Source: Hydrogenophaga sp. (GTDB taxonomy: Bacteria > Pseudomonadota > Gammaproteobacteria > Burkholderiales > Burkholderiaceae_C). From it: DNA of 64,000 nt. The translations under genes and the position numbers were made by a program. The first letter of the stretch is position 1. Each line of letters begins with the position of its first letter. The stretch covers positions 62,001-126,000 of the forward strand of contig JAUXNG010000095.1 in the NCBI GenBank assembly GCA_030682835.1, in the 5' to 3' direction. The notes below the pieces were generated by a model that saw only the letters and a program-made list of their open reading frames with translations, did not search any database and was not told the origin of the DNA. Shown here in pieces: positions 1 through 9,445 of the stretch.

Positions 1-1
1 C

Positions 2-670
2 GACGGCATTCCGTTCCATCCTTACTACAGCGTGCACGACGTCATGGGCGTGTCGGTGTTCCTGATGGTCTTCTCTGCCATCGTGTTCTTCGCCCCCGAG
101 TTTGGCGGCTACTTCCTCGAATACAACAACTTCATCCCGGCCGACCCGCTGGTCACGCCGTTGCACATCGCGCCGGTCTGGTACTTCACGCCGTTCTATT
201 CGATGCTGCGTGCCATCACCAGCGAGATGATGTACGCACTGATCGCCTGTGTGCTGCTCGGTGCCGTGCTGGGCGTGGCCAAGGCCAAGCTGAACGCCAT
301 GATGAAAGCGGTGGTGGTGGGTGGTGCCGTGGTGCTGGTGGCGCTGATGCTGGCCATCGACGCGAAGTTCTGGGGCGTGGTCGCCATGGGTGGCGCCGTG
401 GTCATCCTGTTCTTCCTGCCTTGGCTGGACAACAGCCCGGTCAAGTCGATCCGCTACCGTCCCACCTGGAACAAGTGGCTGTACGCTGTGTTCGTGATCA
501 ACTTCCTGATCCTGGGCTACCTGGGTGTGCTGCCGCCGTCGCCCATTGGCGAGCGTGTCTCGCAGGTCGGTACCCTGTTCTATTTCGGCTTCTTCCTGCT
601 GATGCCTTGGTGGAGCCGACTGGGTGATTTCAAGCCTGTGCCCACCCGCGTCACCTTCAAGCCCCATTGA
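2..670 (+). CDS. petB: Cytochrome b subunit of the bc1 complex, C-terminal part
   Basis: The gene is cut by the window edge; about 222 C-terminal residues are present, and the reading frame runs open back to base 2. It is the membrane subunit of ubiquinol:cytochrome c oxidoreductase, moving electrons from ubiquinol to cytochrome c1 with proton translocation. The visible part opens with D-G-I-P-F-H-P-Y-Y, typical of the stretch before a C-terminal helix of cytochrome b, and carries several hydrophobic membrane segments. The quinol-oxidation motif at 173-184 reads P-V-W-Y rather than the mitochondrial P-E-W-Y. petC follows 32 bases downstream, so this is the end of a petABC operon; petA would lie outside the window. 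The first bases of the window are too few to place the true start. Confidence 0.95.
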   Translation, partial: DGIPFHPYYSVHDVMGVSVFLMVFSAIVFFAPEFGGYFLEYNNFIPADPLVTPLHIAPVWYFTPFYSMLRAITSEMMYALIACVLLGAVLGVAKAKLNAMMKAVVVGGAVVLVALMLAIDAKFWGVVAMGGAVVILFFLPWLDNSPVKSIRYRPTWNKWLYAVFVINFLILGYLGVLPPSPIGERVSQVGTLFYFGFFLLMPWWSRLGDFKPVPTRVTFKPH

Positions 671-702
671 GCCCGAACCCGCCATTCCGGAGAGTCAAGC
701 AA

Positions 703-1458
703 ATGAAAAAAATCCTTCTGGGCTTCGCGTTGGCCTTGGGCTTGTCGGGTGCCGCCTTGGCGGCCGGAGCCGGCTTCCCGCTCGATAAGGCGCCTGCCCG
801 CACCAACGACATGGCCGCCTTGCAGAACGGTGCCAAGCTGTTCGTGAACTACTGCCTGAACTGCCATTCGGCGGCCTTCATGCGCTACAACCGGCTGCGC
901 GACATTGGCCTGAACGACAAGCAGATCGCCGAGAACCTGACCTTCGCCACCGACAAGATCGGTGACACCATGAAGTCCGCCATTGATCCGCGCGATGCCA
1001 AGGCCTGGTTTGGCGCCAACCCGCCCGACCTGACCGTGATCGCACGCTCGCGTGCAAGCCACGCGGGCACGGGTGCGGATTACATCTACACCCTGCTACG
1101 CACCTACTACCGTGACGACACCAAGCCCACGGGCTGGAACAACCTGGTGTTCCCCAATATCGGCATGCCCAACCCCCTCTGGGAGTTGCAGGGTGAGCGC
1201 TCGCCGGTGTTCGAGAAAGTCGCCAGCCACGGGCAGGAAGTTGAACTGCATCGCGGCTGGGAGCCGGCCAAGCCGGGTCTGATGAACGCAGCCGAGTTCG
1301 ACCAGAATGTGGGCGATCTTGTGGCCTACCTTCAGTGGATGGGCGAGCCGGCGCAGAACACCCGTGTGCGCATCGGCGTCTGGGTTCTGCTGTTCCTTGG
1401 CATGTTCACCGTTGTAGCCTGGAGGCTGAACGCCGCCTTCTGGAAAGACATCAAGTAA
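703..1458 (+). CDS. petC: Cytochrome c1
   Basis: Haem-bearing subunit of the cytochrome bc1 complex, passing electrons from the Rieske protein to soluble cytochrome c on the periplasmic side. The 251-residue product starts with a Sec signal peptide (M-K-K-I-L-L-G-F-A, Ala-rich to about residue 20), has one C-x-x-C-H haem motif (C-L-N-C-H, near residue 50), and ends in a single membrane anchor (about residues 224-243) with a short basic tail. An upstream TTG at 667 is in frame, but the ATG at 703 is preferred because GGAGAG lies 8 bases before it and it begins the signal peptide exactly. It follows petB by 32 bases, and a terminator-like hairpin lies about 50 bases downstream. Confidence 0.95.
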   Translation: MKKILLGFALALGLSGAALAAGAGFPLDKAPARTNDMAALQNGAKLFVNYCLNCHSAAFMRYNRLRDIGLNDKQIAENLTFATDKIGDTMKSAIDPRDAKAWFGANPPDLTVIARSRASHAGTGADYIYTLLRTYYRDDTKPTGWNNLVFPNIGMPNPLWELQGERSPVFEKVASHGQEVELHRGWEPAKPGLMNAAEFDQNVGDLVAYLQWMGEPAQNTRVRIGVWVLLFLGMFTVVAWRLNAAFWKDIK

Positions 1459-1505
1459 TCTCATCCCGGCTGGGTTGCGGCTTTGGTCCGCATACCCTCG
1501 GTTCC

Positions 1506-1552
1506 ACAGTGGCTCGCAGCACCCGCGCCGGTGCGTTGCAGCCACTGTTTTT
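1506..1552 (+). terminator. Rho-independent terminator after petC
   Basis: A perfect 9-bp inverted repeat (ACAGTGGCT at 1506-1514 with AGCCACTGT at 1540-1548) closes around an inner GCACC/GGTGC stem and runs into five T residues (1548-1552). It lies between the bc1 operon and sspA, so it probably ends petABC transcription. The loop is long and the T-run is only five, so partial read-through into sspA is possible. Confidence 0.6.
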
Positions 1553-1571
1553 GCATTAAGGAGACTCCCTC

Positions 1572-2183
1572 ATGATGGTCTTGTACTCGGGCACCACCTG
1601 CCCCTATTCCCACCGTTGCCGTTTTGTCCTGTTTGAAAAGGGCATGGACTTCGAGATCCGGGACGTCGACCTGTACAACAAACCCGAAGACATCAGCGTG
1701 ATGAACCCGTACGGCCAGGTGCCGATCCTGGTCGAGCGCGACCTGATCCTCTACGAGTCGAACATCATCAATGAGTACATCGATGAGCGTTTTCCTCATC
1801 CACAGCTGATGCCCGGCGACCCGGTTGACCGTGCCCGCGTGCGACTTTTCCTGCTGAACTTCGAAAAAGAGCTGTTTGCGCATGTGTCCATGCTCGAGTC
1901 GCGCGCGACCAAAGGCAACGAGAAGGCACTGGAGAAGGCCCGCGCCCACATCCGTGACCGCCTGACACAACTCGCTCCGGTGTTCCTGAAGAACAAATTC
2001 ATGCTGGGTGATAATTTCTCCATGCTGGATGTGGCGATTGCACCCCTGCTGTGGCGCCTGGACTTCTATGGCATCGAACTCAGCAAGAACGCTGCGCCGC
2101 TGCTCAAGTACGCCGAGCGCATTTTCTCGCGCCCCGCCTACATCGAGGCGCTGACCCCGTCTGAAAAGGTCATGCGCAAGTGA
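1572..2183 (+). CDS. sspA: Stringent starvation protein A
   Basis: RNA-polymerase-associated protein with a glutathione-S-transferase fold; in gammaproteobacteria SspA binds the sigma70 holoenzyme and supports stationary-phase and acid-stress gene expression. The 203-residue product has the N-terminal thioredoxin-like domain (opening M-V-L-Y-S-G-T-T-C-P-Y-S-H, then G-Q-V-P-I-L-V and Y-E-S-N-I-I-N-E-Y) and an all-helical C-terminal domain. A-A-G-G-A-G lies 8 bases before the first of two adjacent ATG codons, so the start could also be 1575. sspB follows 49 bases downstream, the standard SspA-SspB pairing. Placement directly after petABC is usual in betaproteobacteria. Confidence 0.95.
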   Translation: MMVLYSGTTCPYSHRCRFVLFEKGMDFEIRDVDLYNKPEDISVMNPYGQVPILVERDLILYESNIINEYIDERFPHPQLMPGDPVDRARVRLFLLNFEKELFAHVSMLESRATKGNEKALEKARAHIRDRLTQLAPVFLKNKFMLGDNFSMLDVAIAPLLWRLDFYGIELSKNAAPLLKYAERIFSRPAYIEALTPSEKVMRK

Positions 2184-2232
2184 TGCAGGCTGCCCGGGTT
2201 GAGCCGGGCATGTCTCAACAACCGGTTGCTTC

Positions 2233-2760
2233 ATGAACGCCTTCGAGCAGGACCTTCCCTCCACCCGTCCGTATCTCATCCGTGCCCTGCACGAGTGGTG
2301 CACGGACAACGGTTTTTCGCCCTACCTGGCGGTGCAGGTGGATGCGTCCGTGCGCGTGCCCATGGAGTTCGTCAAAAATGGCGAAATCGTTCTGAACGTC
2401 AGCCCAGACGCCACGAGCGGTTTGCGGCTGGGCAACGACTTCGTGGAGTTCAAGGCCCGCTTCGGCGGCGTGGCGCGAGAAATCATCGTGCCCGTGACGC
2501 ACGTGGTGGCCATATACGCCCGCGAGAACGGTCAGGGCATGGCATTTCCCGCGCCTGCGCCCGCTGCGCTGACGCTGTCGGCAACAACGAGCGGCTCGCC
2601 CGATGCCCGCGGGGTGCCATCGGCGGAAGTGCCCGTATCCCGCACTGGCTTGCACGCCGTCTCGCAGGAAGAGGGTTCGGGTGCGGTGAATCCGGACGAG
2701 CCGCCACCCAAAGGCGCGTCGTCTGGCGCCAAGCGACCGCAACTCAAGCGGGTCAAGTAA
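2233..2760 (+). CDS. sspB: ClpXP protease specificity-enhancing factor SspB
   Basis: Adaptor that tethers ssrA-tagged proteins to the ClpXP protease. Residues 1-110 form the substrate-binding domain (start M-N-A-F-E-Q-D-L-P-S-T-R-P-Y-L-I-R-A, then G-E-I-V-L-N-V and R-F-G-G-V-A-R). The next 55 or so residues are a low-complexity Ala/Pro/Ser/Gly linker, and the protein ends in R-P-Q-L-K-R-V-K, which resembles the short basic ClpX-binding motif that ends SspB in other proteobacteria. At 175 residues it has the family's usual size. It is co-oriented with sspA, and tRNA-Thr begins 15 bases after its stop. Confidence 0.95.
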   Translation: MNAFEQDLPSTRPYLIRALHEWCTDNGFSPYLAVQVDASVRVPMEFVKNGEIVLNVSPDATSGLRLGNDFVEFKARFGGVAREIIVPVTHVVAIYARENGQGMAFPAPAPAALTLSATTSGSPDARGVPSAEVPVSRTGLHAVSQEEGSGAVNPDEPPPKGASSGAKRPQLKRVK

Positions 2761-2774
2761 AATACTGGGCTCGT

Positions 2775-2850
<76 letters not shown>

Positions 2851-2882
2851 CAATCACCTGCTCCAGCGGGGTTTCTCCCGGC

Positions 2883-3200
2883 TCACTGGCCCGGCATTTG
2901 GACTTTGATGCGGATTGCGCTAACCTGCGCACCATTTCGGGTCAAGGCCTGTTGCAGCAGCGGCAAGAGCTGGCGCAGTTTGGTCGATGCCGCTGCGCTG
3001 CCGACCAGCAGGCACCATTCAGATTCCTCGATCGGTCCGGCTTTCACGTGCTGGCGAAGGCTGGTCGGAATGAGGTGCTTCACCAGTTCCAGACAACGCT
3101 GGGACTCCCGGATGCGTTGCTGCAAGGCGGCCAGCGTGGGTGCCGCGCCCACAGCTTGCTCGAGGCTGAGCATGGAATGGCATCGCGGGGCGGAGATCAT
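2883..3200 (-). CDS. DUF721 / DciA-like protein
   Basis: A 105-residue minus-strand protein of the DUF721 family, to which DciA, the helicase operator that loads DnaB in bacteria lacking DnaC/DnaI, belongs. Visible family features are an N-terminal S-L-E-Q-A segment, a central A-G-P-I-E-E-S-E-W-C-L-L-V strand region, K-L-R-Q-L-L-P-L-L, and the closing R-I-K-V-Q. The ATG at 3200 is used because the residues before it (I-S-A-P-R-C-H-S) match the family's usual lead-in; an ATG at 3173 is possible. The frame stays open upstream to 4652, but that extension is antisense to the M23 and secA genes and is not coding. It is divergent from the M23 gene, with 48 bases between the starts. Confidence 0.8.
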   Translation of the reverse strand: MISAPRCHSMLSLEQAVGAAPTLAALQQRIRESQRCLELVKHLIPTSLRQHVKAGPIEESEWCLLVGSAAASTKLRQLLPLLQQALTRNGAQVSAIRIKVQMPGQ

Positions 3201-3248
3201 GTGGCGGGCTGTCTGGCGAGTGTCGGGCGCCCAACGAAAGGTTGAAAC

Positions 3249-4187
3249 GTGCACATCATTATCACGGATGCCTGGCTTGCCAGGAGCCGGGCGCTCTACC
3301 TGAGCGGGTACAAGCTGGTGGCGGCGGGGGCACTGGCTTCGGTTGCGCTGATGCTCGGTGCCATGGCTGTGTACCACGGCTTGTTTCTTGAAGGCGTGCG
3401 CCAGGGCTGGCCCGGTTTCACGTCCGTGGGACGCATGGTTCACGAGAGCGAGGCGCGCACGCAGGAGGTTTTCATGCGCGAGAACCTCGACGCCATGGCT
3501 CGCAAGCTGGGTGAGATGCAGGCTCGCATGGTGCAGCTGGAGTCGCTCGGCGAGCGTGTGGCAGGTCTCGCAGGCCTCAGCCCCGCCGAGTTCCGGCAGG
3601 GGCCCGGGGCAGGGGGTGCGCTCGTGGGTGGGCGTGAGCTGTCGGTGGAGGAGCTGATGGCAGCCATGGAGCAGCTGGACGAGATCGGTGGGTCGCGGGT
3701 GGATCTGCTCACCGTCATCGAGTCGCGCCTGTTCGACCAGAAAATGCAGCGCCGGATGATCCCCACGGAAAAGCCCGTGGTGGGGGGCGACGTGGGTTCT
3801 TCCTTCGGTTTCCGCATCGACCCCATCACGGGGCGCTCGGCCCTGCACACGGGGCTGGACTTCCCGGCTGATGTCGGTACGCCGATCCTGGCCGCGGCCG
3901 GTGGCGTGGTCGTGGTGCAGGAATACCACAGCGCCTACGGCAACATGGTGGAAATTGACCATGGCAACGACCTGATCACCCGCTACGCACACGCCTCGCA
4001 GGTGTTCGTGAAGAAGGGTGACATCGTCAAGCGGGGGCAGAAAATCGCGGCGGTGGGATCCACCGGGCGCTCGACCGGCCCACATCTGCATTTTGAGGTC
4101 TGGGTGTCGGGCGTGCCGCAGGATCCGCAACGCTTCCTTGCCGCGGGCGACAGCGTGGCCACGGCACGGGTGACGACCCGGCGCTGA
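3249..4187 (+). CDS. M23 family metallopeptidase (cell-wall endopeptidase-like)
   Basis: Likely envelope protein that cuts peptidoglycan peptide bridges or regulates an amidase. The 312-residue product has a short cytoplasmic lead, one membrane span (about residues 20-45), a helical, probably coiled-coil stretch (about 70-155), and a C-terminal LytM/M23 domain. The zinc ligands are visible: H-T-G-L-D in the first motif and H-L-H-F-E near residue 280. The start is a GTG at 3249, preceded by AAAGG; no closer ATG fits the family's I-I-I-T-D-A-W opening. secA follows after 177 bases, a conserved arrangement in Burkholderiales. Because both motifs are intact it is probably catalytic rather than a degenerate EnvC-like activator. 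Confidence 0.88.
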   Translation: MHIIITDAWLARSRALYLSGYKLVAAGALASVALMLGAMAVYHGLFLEGVRQGWPGFTSVGRMVHESEARTQEVFMRENLDAMARKLGEMQARMVQLESLGERVAGLAGLSPAEFRQGPGAGGALVGGRELSVEELMAAMEQLDEIGGSRVDLLTVIESRLFDQKMQRRMIPTEKPVVGGDVGSSFGFRIDPITGRSALHTGLDFPADVGTPILAAAGGVVVVQEYHSAYGNMVEIDHGNDLITRYAHASQVFVKKGDIVKRGQKIAAVGSTGRSTGPHLHFEVWVSGVPQDPQRFLAAGDSVATARVTTRR

Positions 4188-4364
4188 CCGCTCTGCCGGG
4201 CCCGCCATGTGCGGCAGGTAAAATGGCCGCTTTGCTCTTGAATAACGAGCGATCGCCGGTATCTGCTGCATCATTTCCGCCGCATCTGGCGCCGGTCGCC
4301 TGAAGCATTCCGATTCCCCTTTGTCTCCGTGGCACCTTCCGGTGCCCGGCGCAGACCTGTACGT

Positions 4365-7115
4365 ATGGCCACAAACTTCCTCACCAAAATTTTCGGTAGC
4401 CGCAACGATCGCTTGCTCAAGACCTACCGCAAGACCGTGGAACGCATCAATGGTCTGGAAGCGCAGTTTGAGAAGCTGAGCGACGAGGAACTCAGGGGCC
4501 AGACGGAACTGTTCAAGCAACGCATTGCCGACGGCGAATCGCTCGAGGCGGTGTTGCCAGAAGCATTTGCCGTGGTGCGTGAGGGCAGCAAGCGCATCAT
4601 GAAGATGCGGCATTTCGACGTGCAGCTGGTGGGCGGGCTTGCGCTGCACCACGGAAAAGTGGCCGAGATGCGCACGGGTGAGGGCAAGACGCTGACGGCC
4701 ACACTGCCGGTCTACCTCAACGCACTAGCCGGCAAGGGCGTGCACGTGGTGACGGTGAACGATTACCTGGCCAGCCGTGACGCCCAGTGGATGGGGCGGC
4801 TCTACAACTTCCTCGGGCTCTCGGTGGGCATCAACCTGCCGCAGGCACCCCGGGAGGAGAAGCAGGCGGCCTACCGCGCCGACATCACCTACGGCACGAA
4901 CAACGAATACGGCTTCGACTACCTGCGCGACAACATGGTCTACGAGGCCGGCGACCGGGTGCAGCGCGGGCTGAACTACGCCATCGTGGACGAGGTGGAC
5001 TCGATCCTGATCGACGAGGCACGCACCCCGCTGATCATCAGCGGTCAGGCAGAAGACCAGACGCCCCTCTACATCGCCATCAACAAGCTCATCCCCAGCC
5101 TGATCCGCCAGGAAGGTGAGGCAGACCCGCGCACGGGCGAAGGCGTCATCACGCCGGGTGATTTCACCGTGGATGAGAAGGCGCATTCCATCCACCTCAC
5201 CGAGCAAGGCCATGAACACGCCGAAAGCCTGCTGAGCGAGGCCGGCCTGCTGCCGGAGGGCGCGTCGCTGTACGACCCCTCCAACATCGCGTTGCTGCAC
5301 CACTTGGTAACCGCGCTCAAGGCCCACCACATCTACCACCGCGACCAGCACTATGTAAACCAGGGTGGCGAGATCGTCATCGTGGACGAGTTCACCGGGC
5401 GGCTGATGTCGGGTCGCCGCTGGAGCGACGGCCTGCACCAGGCGGTGGAGGCCAAGGAAGGCGCGAACATCCAGCCCGAGAACCAGACGCTGGCCTCGAT
5501 CACGTTCCAGAACTACTTCCGCCTGTACGGCAAGCTGGCCGGCATGACCGGTACCGCGGACACGGAAGCCTACGAATTCCAGGAAATCTACGGTCTGGAA
5601 ACGGTGGTCATCCCTGCGAACCGTCCCAGCGCACGCGTCGACCAGCTGGACCGGGTCTACAAGACCACGAAAGAAAAGTACGCCGCGGCGATCGAGGACA
5701 TCCGGGAATGCCATGAGCGTGGGCAACCGGTGCTGGTGGGCACCTCGTCCATCGAAAACTCCGAGATCATCGCCAGCCTGCTGGAGGCAGAAAAGCTGCC
5801 CCATGAGGTTCTGAACGCCAAGCAGCACGCCCGCGAGGCCGACATCATCATCCAGGCGGGTCGCCCGGGTGCGATCACCATCGCCACCAACATGGCCGGC
5901 CGCGGCACCGATATCGTGCTGGGCGGCAACCAGGAAAAGATGGTCGACGCGGTGATGGCCGACGAATCGCTGGACGAAGCCACCCGCGCGGCCCGCGTCG
6001 CTGCCGTGCGCCAGCAGTGGCAGCAGGACCACGACAAGGTGAAGGCGCTGGGCGGCCTGCGCATCATCGCCACCGAGCGCCACGAGTCCCGTCGCATCGA
6101 CAACCAGCTGCGGGGCCGCTCCGGCCGCCAGGGCGATCCGGGTTCCTCGCGTTTCTACCTGAGCCTGGACGATTCGCTGATGCGCATCTTCGCGGGCGAC
6201 CGCGTACGCGCCATCATGGAGCGCCTCAAGATGCCCGAAGGGGAGGCGATCGAGGCGGGCATTGTCACGCGCAGCATCGAGAGCGCGCAGCGCAAGGTGG
6301 AGGCACGCAACTTCGACATCCGCAAGCAGCTGCTCGAATACGACGACGTGTCCAACGACCAGCGCAAGGTGATCTACCAGCAGCGCAACGACATCCTAGA
6401 CGCTGTCAACCTGCGTGCGCAGATCGACTCGTTGCGCGAAGGTTGTTTCACCGATGTGGTGCACCAGTTTGTGCCGGAAGCCAGCGTGGAAGAGCAGTGG
6501 GACCTGCCTGGCCTGGAGCGCACGCTGCGTGAGGAATGGGCGGTCGACGTGCCGGTGGCCTCGTGGGTCAGCGATGCCGAGAGCATCGAGCCCGACGACA
6601 TCGTCGAGCGTGTGCTGGCCGCGGCCAAGGCCGTGTTTGACGGCAAGGTCCAGCTGGTGGGTGAAGAGAACTTCACCCAGTTCGAACGTGTCGTGCTGCT
6701 GCAGACCATTGACGGTCAGTGGCGCGAGCACCTCTCGGCTCTGGATTACCTGCGCCAGGGCATCCACTTGCGTGGCTACGCTCAGAAGCAACCCAAGCAG
6801 GAGTACAAGCGCGAAGCCTTCGTGCTGTTTGGCCAGTTGCTCGACAGCGTGAAGAACGACGTGACGCGCGTACTGATGAACGTGCGCGTGCAATCGCCTG
6901 AGCAGATGGCACAGGCGGCCGAGCAGCTGGAGGAGCGTGCCGAGCAGTTCGCCAACGTGACCTACACCGCACCCACCGAAACCGGCGAGGTCGAGACTTT
7001 CTCCCAGGCGCCAGCCGGTGCGGCAGTGGCCGAGGTGCCACGCGTAGGCCGCAACGACCCGTGCCCCTGCGGCAGTGGCAAGAAATACAAGCACTGCCAC
7101 GGCAAACTCGACTGA
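4365..7115 (+). CDS. secA: Preprotein translocase ATPase SecA
   Basis: Motor ATPase that pushes unfolded preproteins through the SecYEG channel. The 916-residue product has the Walker A motif R-T-G-E-G-K-T (about residues 103-109), the Walker B/DEAD-like D-E-V-D (209-212), the [12 protein letters not shown] segment, the second helicase half ([22 protein letters not shown]), and a C-terminal zinc finger [13 protein letters not shown] that binds SecB and lipid. The ATG at 4365 is chosen over an in-frame codon 36 bases upstream because it gives the canonical [12 protein letters not shown] start. A possible -10 (TAAAAT, 4219-4224) lies upstream. No secM-like leader is seen. Its partner secB is also in this window, at 60.3 kb. 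Confidence 0.98.
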   Translation: MATNFLTKIFGSRNDRLLKTYRKTVERINGLEAQFEKLSDEELRGQTELFKQRIADGESLEAVLPEAFAVVREGSKRIMKMRHFDVQLVGGLALHHGKVAEMRTGEGKTLTATLPVYLNALAGKGVHVVTVNDYLASRDAQWMGRLYNFLGLSVGINLPQAPREEKQAAYRADITYGTNNEYGFDYLRDNMVYEAGDRVQRGLNYAIVDEVDSILIDEARTPLIISGQAEDQTPLYIAINKLIPSLIRQEGEADPRTGEGVITPGDFTVDEKAHSIHLTEQGHEHAESLLSEAGLLPEGASLYDPSNIALLHHLVTALKAHHIYHRDQHYVNQGGEIVIVDEFTGRLMSGRRWSDGLHQAVEAKEGANIQPENQTLASITFQNYFRLYGKLAGMTGTADTEAYEFQEIYGLETVVIPANRPSARVDQLDRVYKTTKEKYAAAIEDIRECHERGQPVLVGTSSIENSEIIASLLEAEKLPHEVLNAKQHAREADIIIQAGRPGAITIATNMAGRGTDIVLGGNQEKMVDAVMADESLDEATRAARVAAVRQQWQQDHDKVKALGGLRIIATERHESRRIDNQLRGRSGRQGDPGSSRFYLSLDDSLMRIFAGDRVRAIMERLKMPEGEAIEAGIVTRSIESAQRKVEARNFDIRKQLLEYDDVSNDQRKVIYQQRNDILDAVNLRAQIDSLREGCFTDVVHQFVPEASVEEQWDLPGLERTLREEWAVDVPVASWVSDAESIEPDDIVERVLAAAKAVFDGKVQLVGEENFTQFERVVLLQTIDGQWREHLSALDYLRQGIHLRGYAQKQPKQEYKREAFVLFGQLLDSVKNDVTRVLMNVRVQSPEQMAQAAEQLEERAEQFANVTYTAPTETGEVETFSQAPAGAAVAEVPRVGRNDPCPCGSGKKYKHCHGKLD

Positions 7116-7209
7116 CACCCCCCAGGCCGCCCTGTGCGGCCAGGTCGCGACCCTTGCGACCTCACAGAACGTCTCGCCGACCCCGACCCGATCCCATCAC
7201 GGAGCTTTC

Positions 7210-8457
7210 ATGCCTGTCCAACTCGACACCCCTGTGGCCGACGCGCTGCTGGCCATCCCTGGCGTTCGCATTGGCGTGACCGAGGCCGGCATCCGCAAAG
7301 CCAACCGCAAAGATCTGACGGTGTTCCTGCTCGATGAAGGCTCTGCCGTGGGGGCGGTTTTCACGCAGAACCGCTACGCGGCCGCGCCGGTCCAGGTGTG
7401 CCGCGAGCACCTGGCAGCTGGCGCCGGTGTGCGCGCGATGGTCATCAACACCGGCAATGCCAACGCCGGTACCGGTGAACCCGGCCTGGGCGTGGCGCGC
7501 CAGACCTGCACGGCACTGGCGCGCGCCCTGGGCCTGGACCATGAACAGATCCTGCCCTTTTCCACCGGCGTCATCATGGAGCCCCTGCCGCTGGACCGCC
7601 TGCTCGCAGGATTGCCGCGTGCCCTCGAACAGGCGGCGCAGGCCCTGGTCGCCAGCGGCGCGCAGTGGCTCGCGGCGGCGCAAGGCATCATGACCACCGA
7701 CACGGTGCCCAAGGCGGTGAGCCGGCAGTTTGAGCTGGGTGGTCGTACCGCCAGCGCCACCGGTATCGCCAAGGGCGCTGGCATGATCCGCCCCAACATG
7801 GCCACCATGCTGGGCTTCCTGGCCACCGATGCCGCTGTTGCGCCCGACCTGATGGGCACGCTGGCGCGCCGGCTGGCCGACCTGTCTTTCAACCGTGTCA
7901 CGGTTGACGGCGACACCAGCACCAACGATTCCTTTGTGGTCGTGGCGACGGGTCAGGCAGGCAACGCACTGATCACGAATCTCGACAGCCCCGATGGCCA
8001 GGCCTTGCTGGCAGCCCTCACGCCCGTGGCGCAGGCACTGGCCCACGCCATCGTGCGCGATGGCGAAGGTGCCACCAAATTCATGACCATCCGCGTTGAA
8101 GGCGGCCGTGATGGCGCTGAATGCCTGCAGGCTGCCTATGCCGTGGCGCATTCACCGCTGGTGAAGACCGCTTTCTTTGCCAGCGACCCGAACCTGGGTC
8201 GTATTCTGGCGGCGGTCGGTTATGCCGGCATTGCCGATCTGGACGCCACGCGCATCGAACTGCACCTGGGTGACGTGCACGTCGTCACAGCGGGCGGCCG
8301 GCATCCCGAGTACAAAGAAGAAGACGGTCAGCGCGTGATGAAGGACAGCGAGATCACGGTGCGCATCGGCCTGGGTCGGGGTGACGCGGTCGAGACGGTG
8401 TGGACCTGCGACTTCAGCCACGACTACGTCACCATCAACGCCGATTACCGTTCTTGA
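7210..8457 (+). CDS. argJ: Bifunctional ornithine acetyltransferase / N-acetylglutamate synthase
   Basis: Catalyses the first and fifth steps of cyclic arginine synthesis by moving the acetyl group from N-acetylornithine to glutamate; many homologues also use acetyl-CoA. The 415-residue precursor contains the self-cleavage site: A-T-M-L after [10 protein letters not shown], with Thr199 the new N-terminal nucleophile of the beta chain. The oxyanion-type T-G region lies near residue 119. The ATG at 7210 has GGAGC just upstream. secA ends 94 bases before, and DUF815 begins 109 bases after; secA-argJ adjacency is common in Burkholderiales. Confidence 0.95.
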   Translation: MPVQLDTPVADALLAIPGVRIGVTEAGIRKANRKDLTVFLLDEGSAVGAVFTQNRYAAAPVQVCREHLAAGAGVRAMVINTGNANAGTGEPGLGVARQTCTALARALGLDHEQILPFSTGVIMEPLPLDRLLAGLPRALEQAAQALVASGAQWLAAAQGIMTTDTVPKAVSRQFELGGRTASATGIAKGAGMIRPNMATMLGFLATDAAVAPDLMGTLARRLADLSFNRVTVDGDTSTNDSFVVVATGQAGNALITNLDSPDGQALLAALTPVAQALAHAIVRDGEGATKFMTIRVEGGRDGAECLQAAYAVAHSPLVKTAFFASDPNLGRILAAVGYAGIADLDATRIELHLGDVHVVTAGGRHPEYKEEDGQRVMKDSEITVRIGLGRGDAVETVWTCDFSHDYVTINADYRS

Positions 8458-8566
8458 TTCATGCCCTAGCCACGGTCGGGTCGGTGCCGGCAGTACCTTC
8501 TCCAACTGCTCAGAGGGCATCAAAAAGCGTCATTCCGGGCAGCACCTCGATGCTGAAAGCACAGCG

Positions 8567-9445
8567 ATGAACGAACAATTTGAACGCCTGATGCAGCGGG
8601 CCGAACAGCTCATCACCCGCATCGAGTCGGTCTTGCCGAAGCCTTTGTCGGCGCCCGACTGGACGGCCTCCGTGGCGTTCCGGTACCGCAAGCGAAGCAA
8701 CGGACACGGTGTGCTTGAGCCGGTGCGCCAGGTGGCCGGCATCCGGCTGGCCGACCTGCAGGAAATCGATGGACAGAAAGAGAAGATCCAGCGCAACACC
8801 TTGCAGTTTGTTCAAGGCCTGCCAGCCAATAACGTGCTGCTCACGGGTGCACGTGGCACGGGCAAGTCGTCCCTGGTCAAGGCGTGCCTGAACGAATACG
8901 CGGCTCAAGGCCTTCGCCTGATTGAAGTTGACAAGAGCGACCTGGTGGATCTGCCCGACATCGTGGACGTGGTGGCCAATTGCCGCGAGCGTTTCCTCGT
9001 GTTTTGTGACGACCTGAGTTTCGAGGATGGGGAGCCTGGCTACAAGGCGCTGAAGTCCATTCTGGATGGCTCGGTCTCGGCCGCCGGCGACAACGTGCTG
9101 ATCTACGCCACCAGCAACCGGCGCCACCTGCTGCCGGAGTACATGAAAGAAAACCTCAGCTACACGCACACCAGCGACGGCGAGGTGCATCCCGGCGAGG
9201 TGGTGGAAGAGAAGATTTCGCTGTCTGAGCGCTTTGGCCTCTGGGTCAGCTTCTACCCGTTCAGCCAGGACGAGTATCTGGCCATCGTGGCCCAGTGGTT
9301 GCAGTCGTTCGGTATCCCGCCCGACGACGTTGAGGCTGCACGCCCGCAGTCGCTGGTCTGGGCGCTGGAGCGCGGCTCCCGCAGTGGGCGAGTGGCCTAC
9401 CAGTTTGCGCGAGACTATGCCGGCACCCACGCCAGCCGCGCCTGA
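8567..9445 (+). CDS. DUF815 AAA-type ATP-binding protein
   Basis: A 292-residue cytoplasmic P-loop ATPase of the DUF815 family; its physiological substrate is not established. The Walker A motif G-A-R-G-T-G-K-S lies at about residues 94-101 and Walker B as L-V-F-C-D-D at 144-149. A later A-T-S-N-R-R-H-L-L segment resembles sensor 1 and R-S-G-R resembles a sensor 2 arginine region. The ATG at 8567 is used because upstream in-frame sequence overlaps argJ and looks non-coding. The next gene, a Nudix hydrolase, starts inside the last 29 bases of this one in another frame, suggesting coupled translation. Confidence 0.88.
   Translation: MNEQFERLMQRAEQLITRIESVLPKPLSAPDWTASVAFRYRKRSNGHGVLEPVRQVAGIRLADLQEIDGQKEKIQRNTLQFVQGLPANNVLLTGARGTGKSSLVKACLNEYAAQGLRLIEVDKSDLVDLPDIVDVVANCRERFLVFCDDLSFEDGEPGYKALKSILDGSVSAAGDNVLIYATSNRRHLLPEYMKENLSYTHTSDGEVHPGEVVEEKISLSERFGLWVSFYPFSQDEYLAIVAQWLQSFGIPPDDVEAARPQSLVWALERGSRSGRVAYQFARDYAGTHASRA

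Noticed and set aside
3249-4187. M23 protein as a catalytically dead EnvC/NlpD-type activator
   Set aside because: Both zinc-ligand motifs (H-x-x-x-D and H-x-H) are intact, so a catalytic enzyme is more likely.
4188-4364. A secM-like arrest peptide upstream of secA
   Set aside because: No open frame with a signal peptide and arrest motif precedes secA; the upstream gene is the M23 peptidase.
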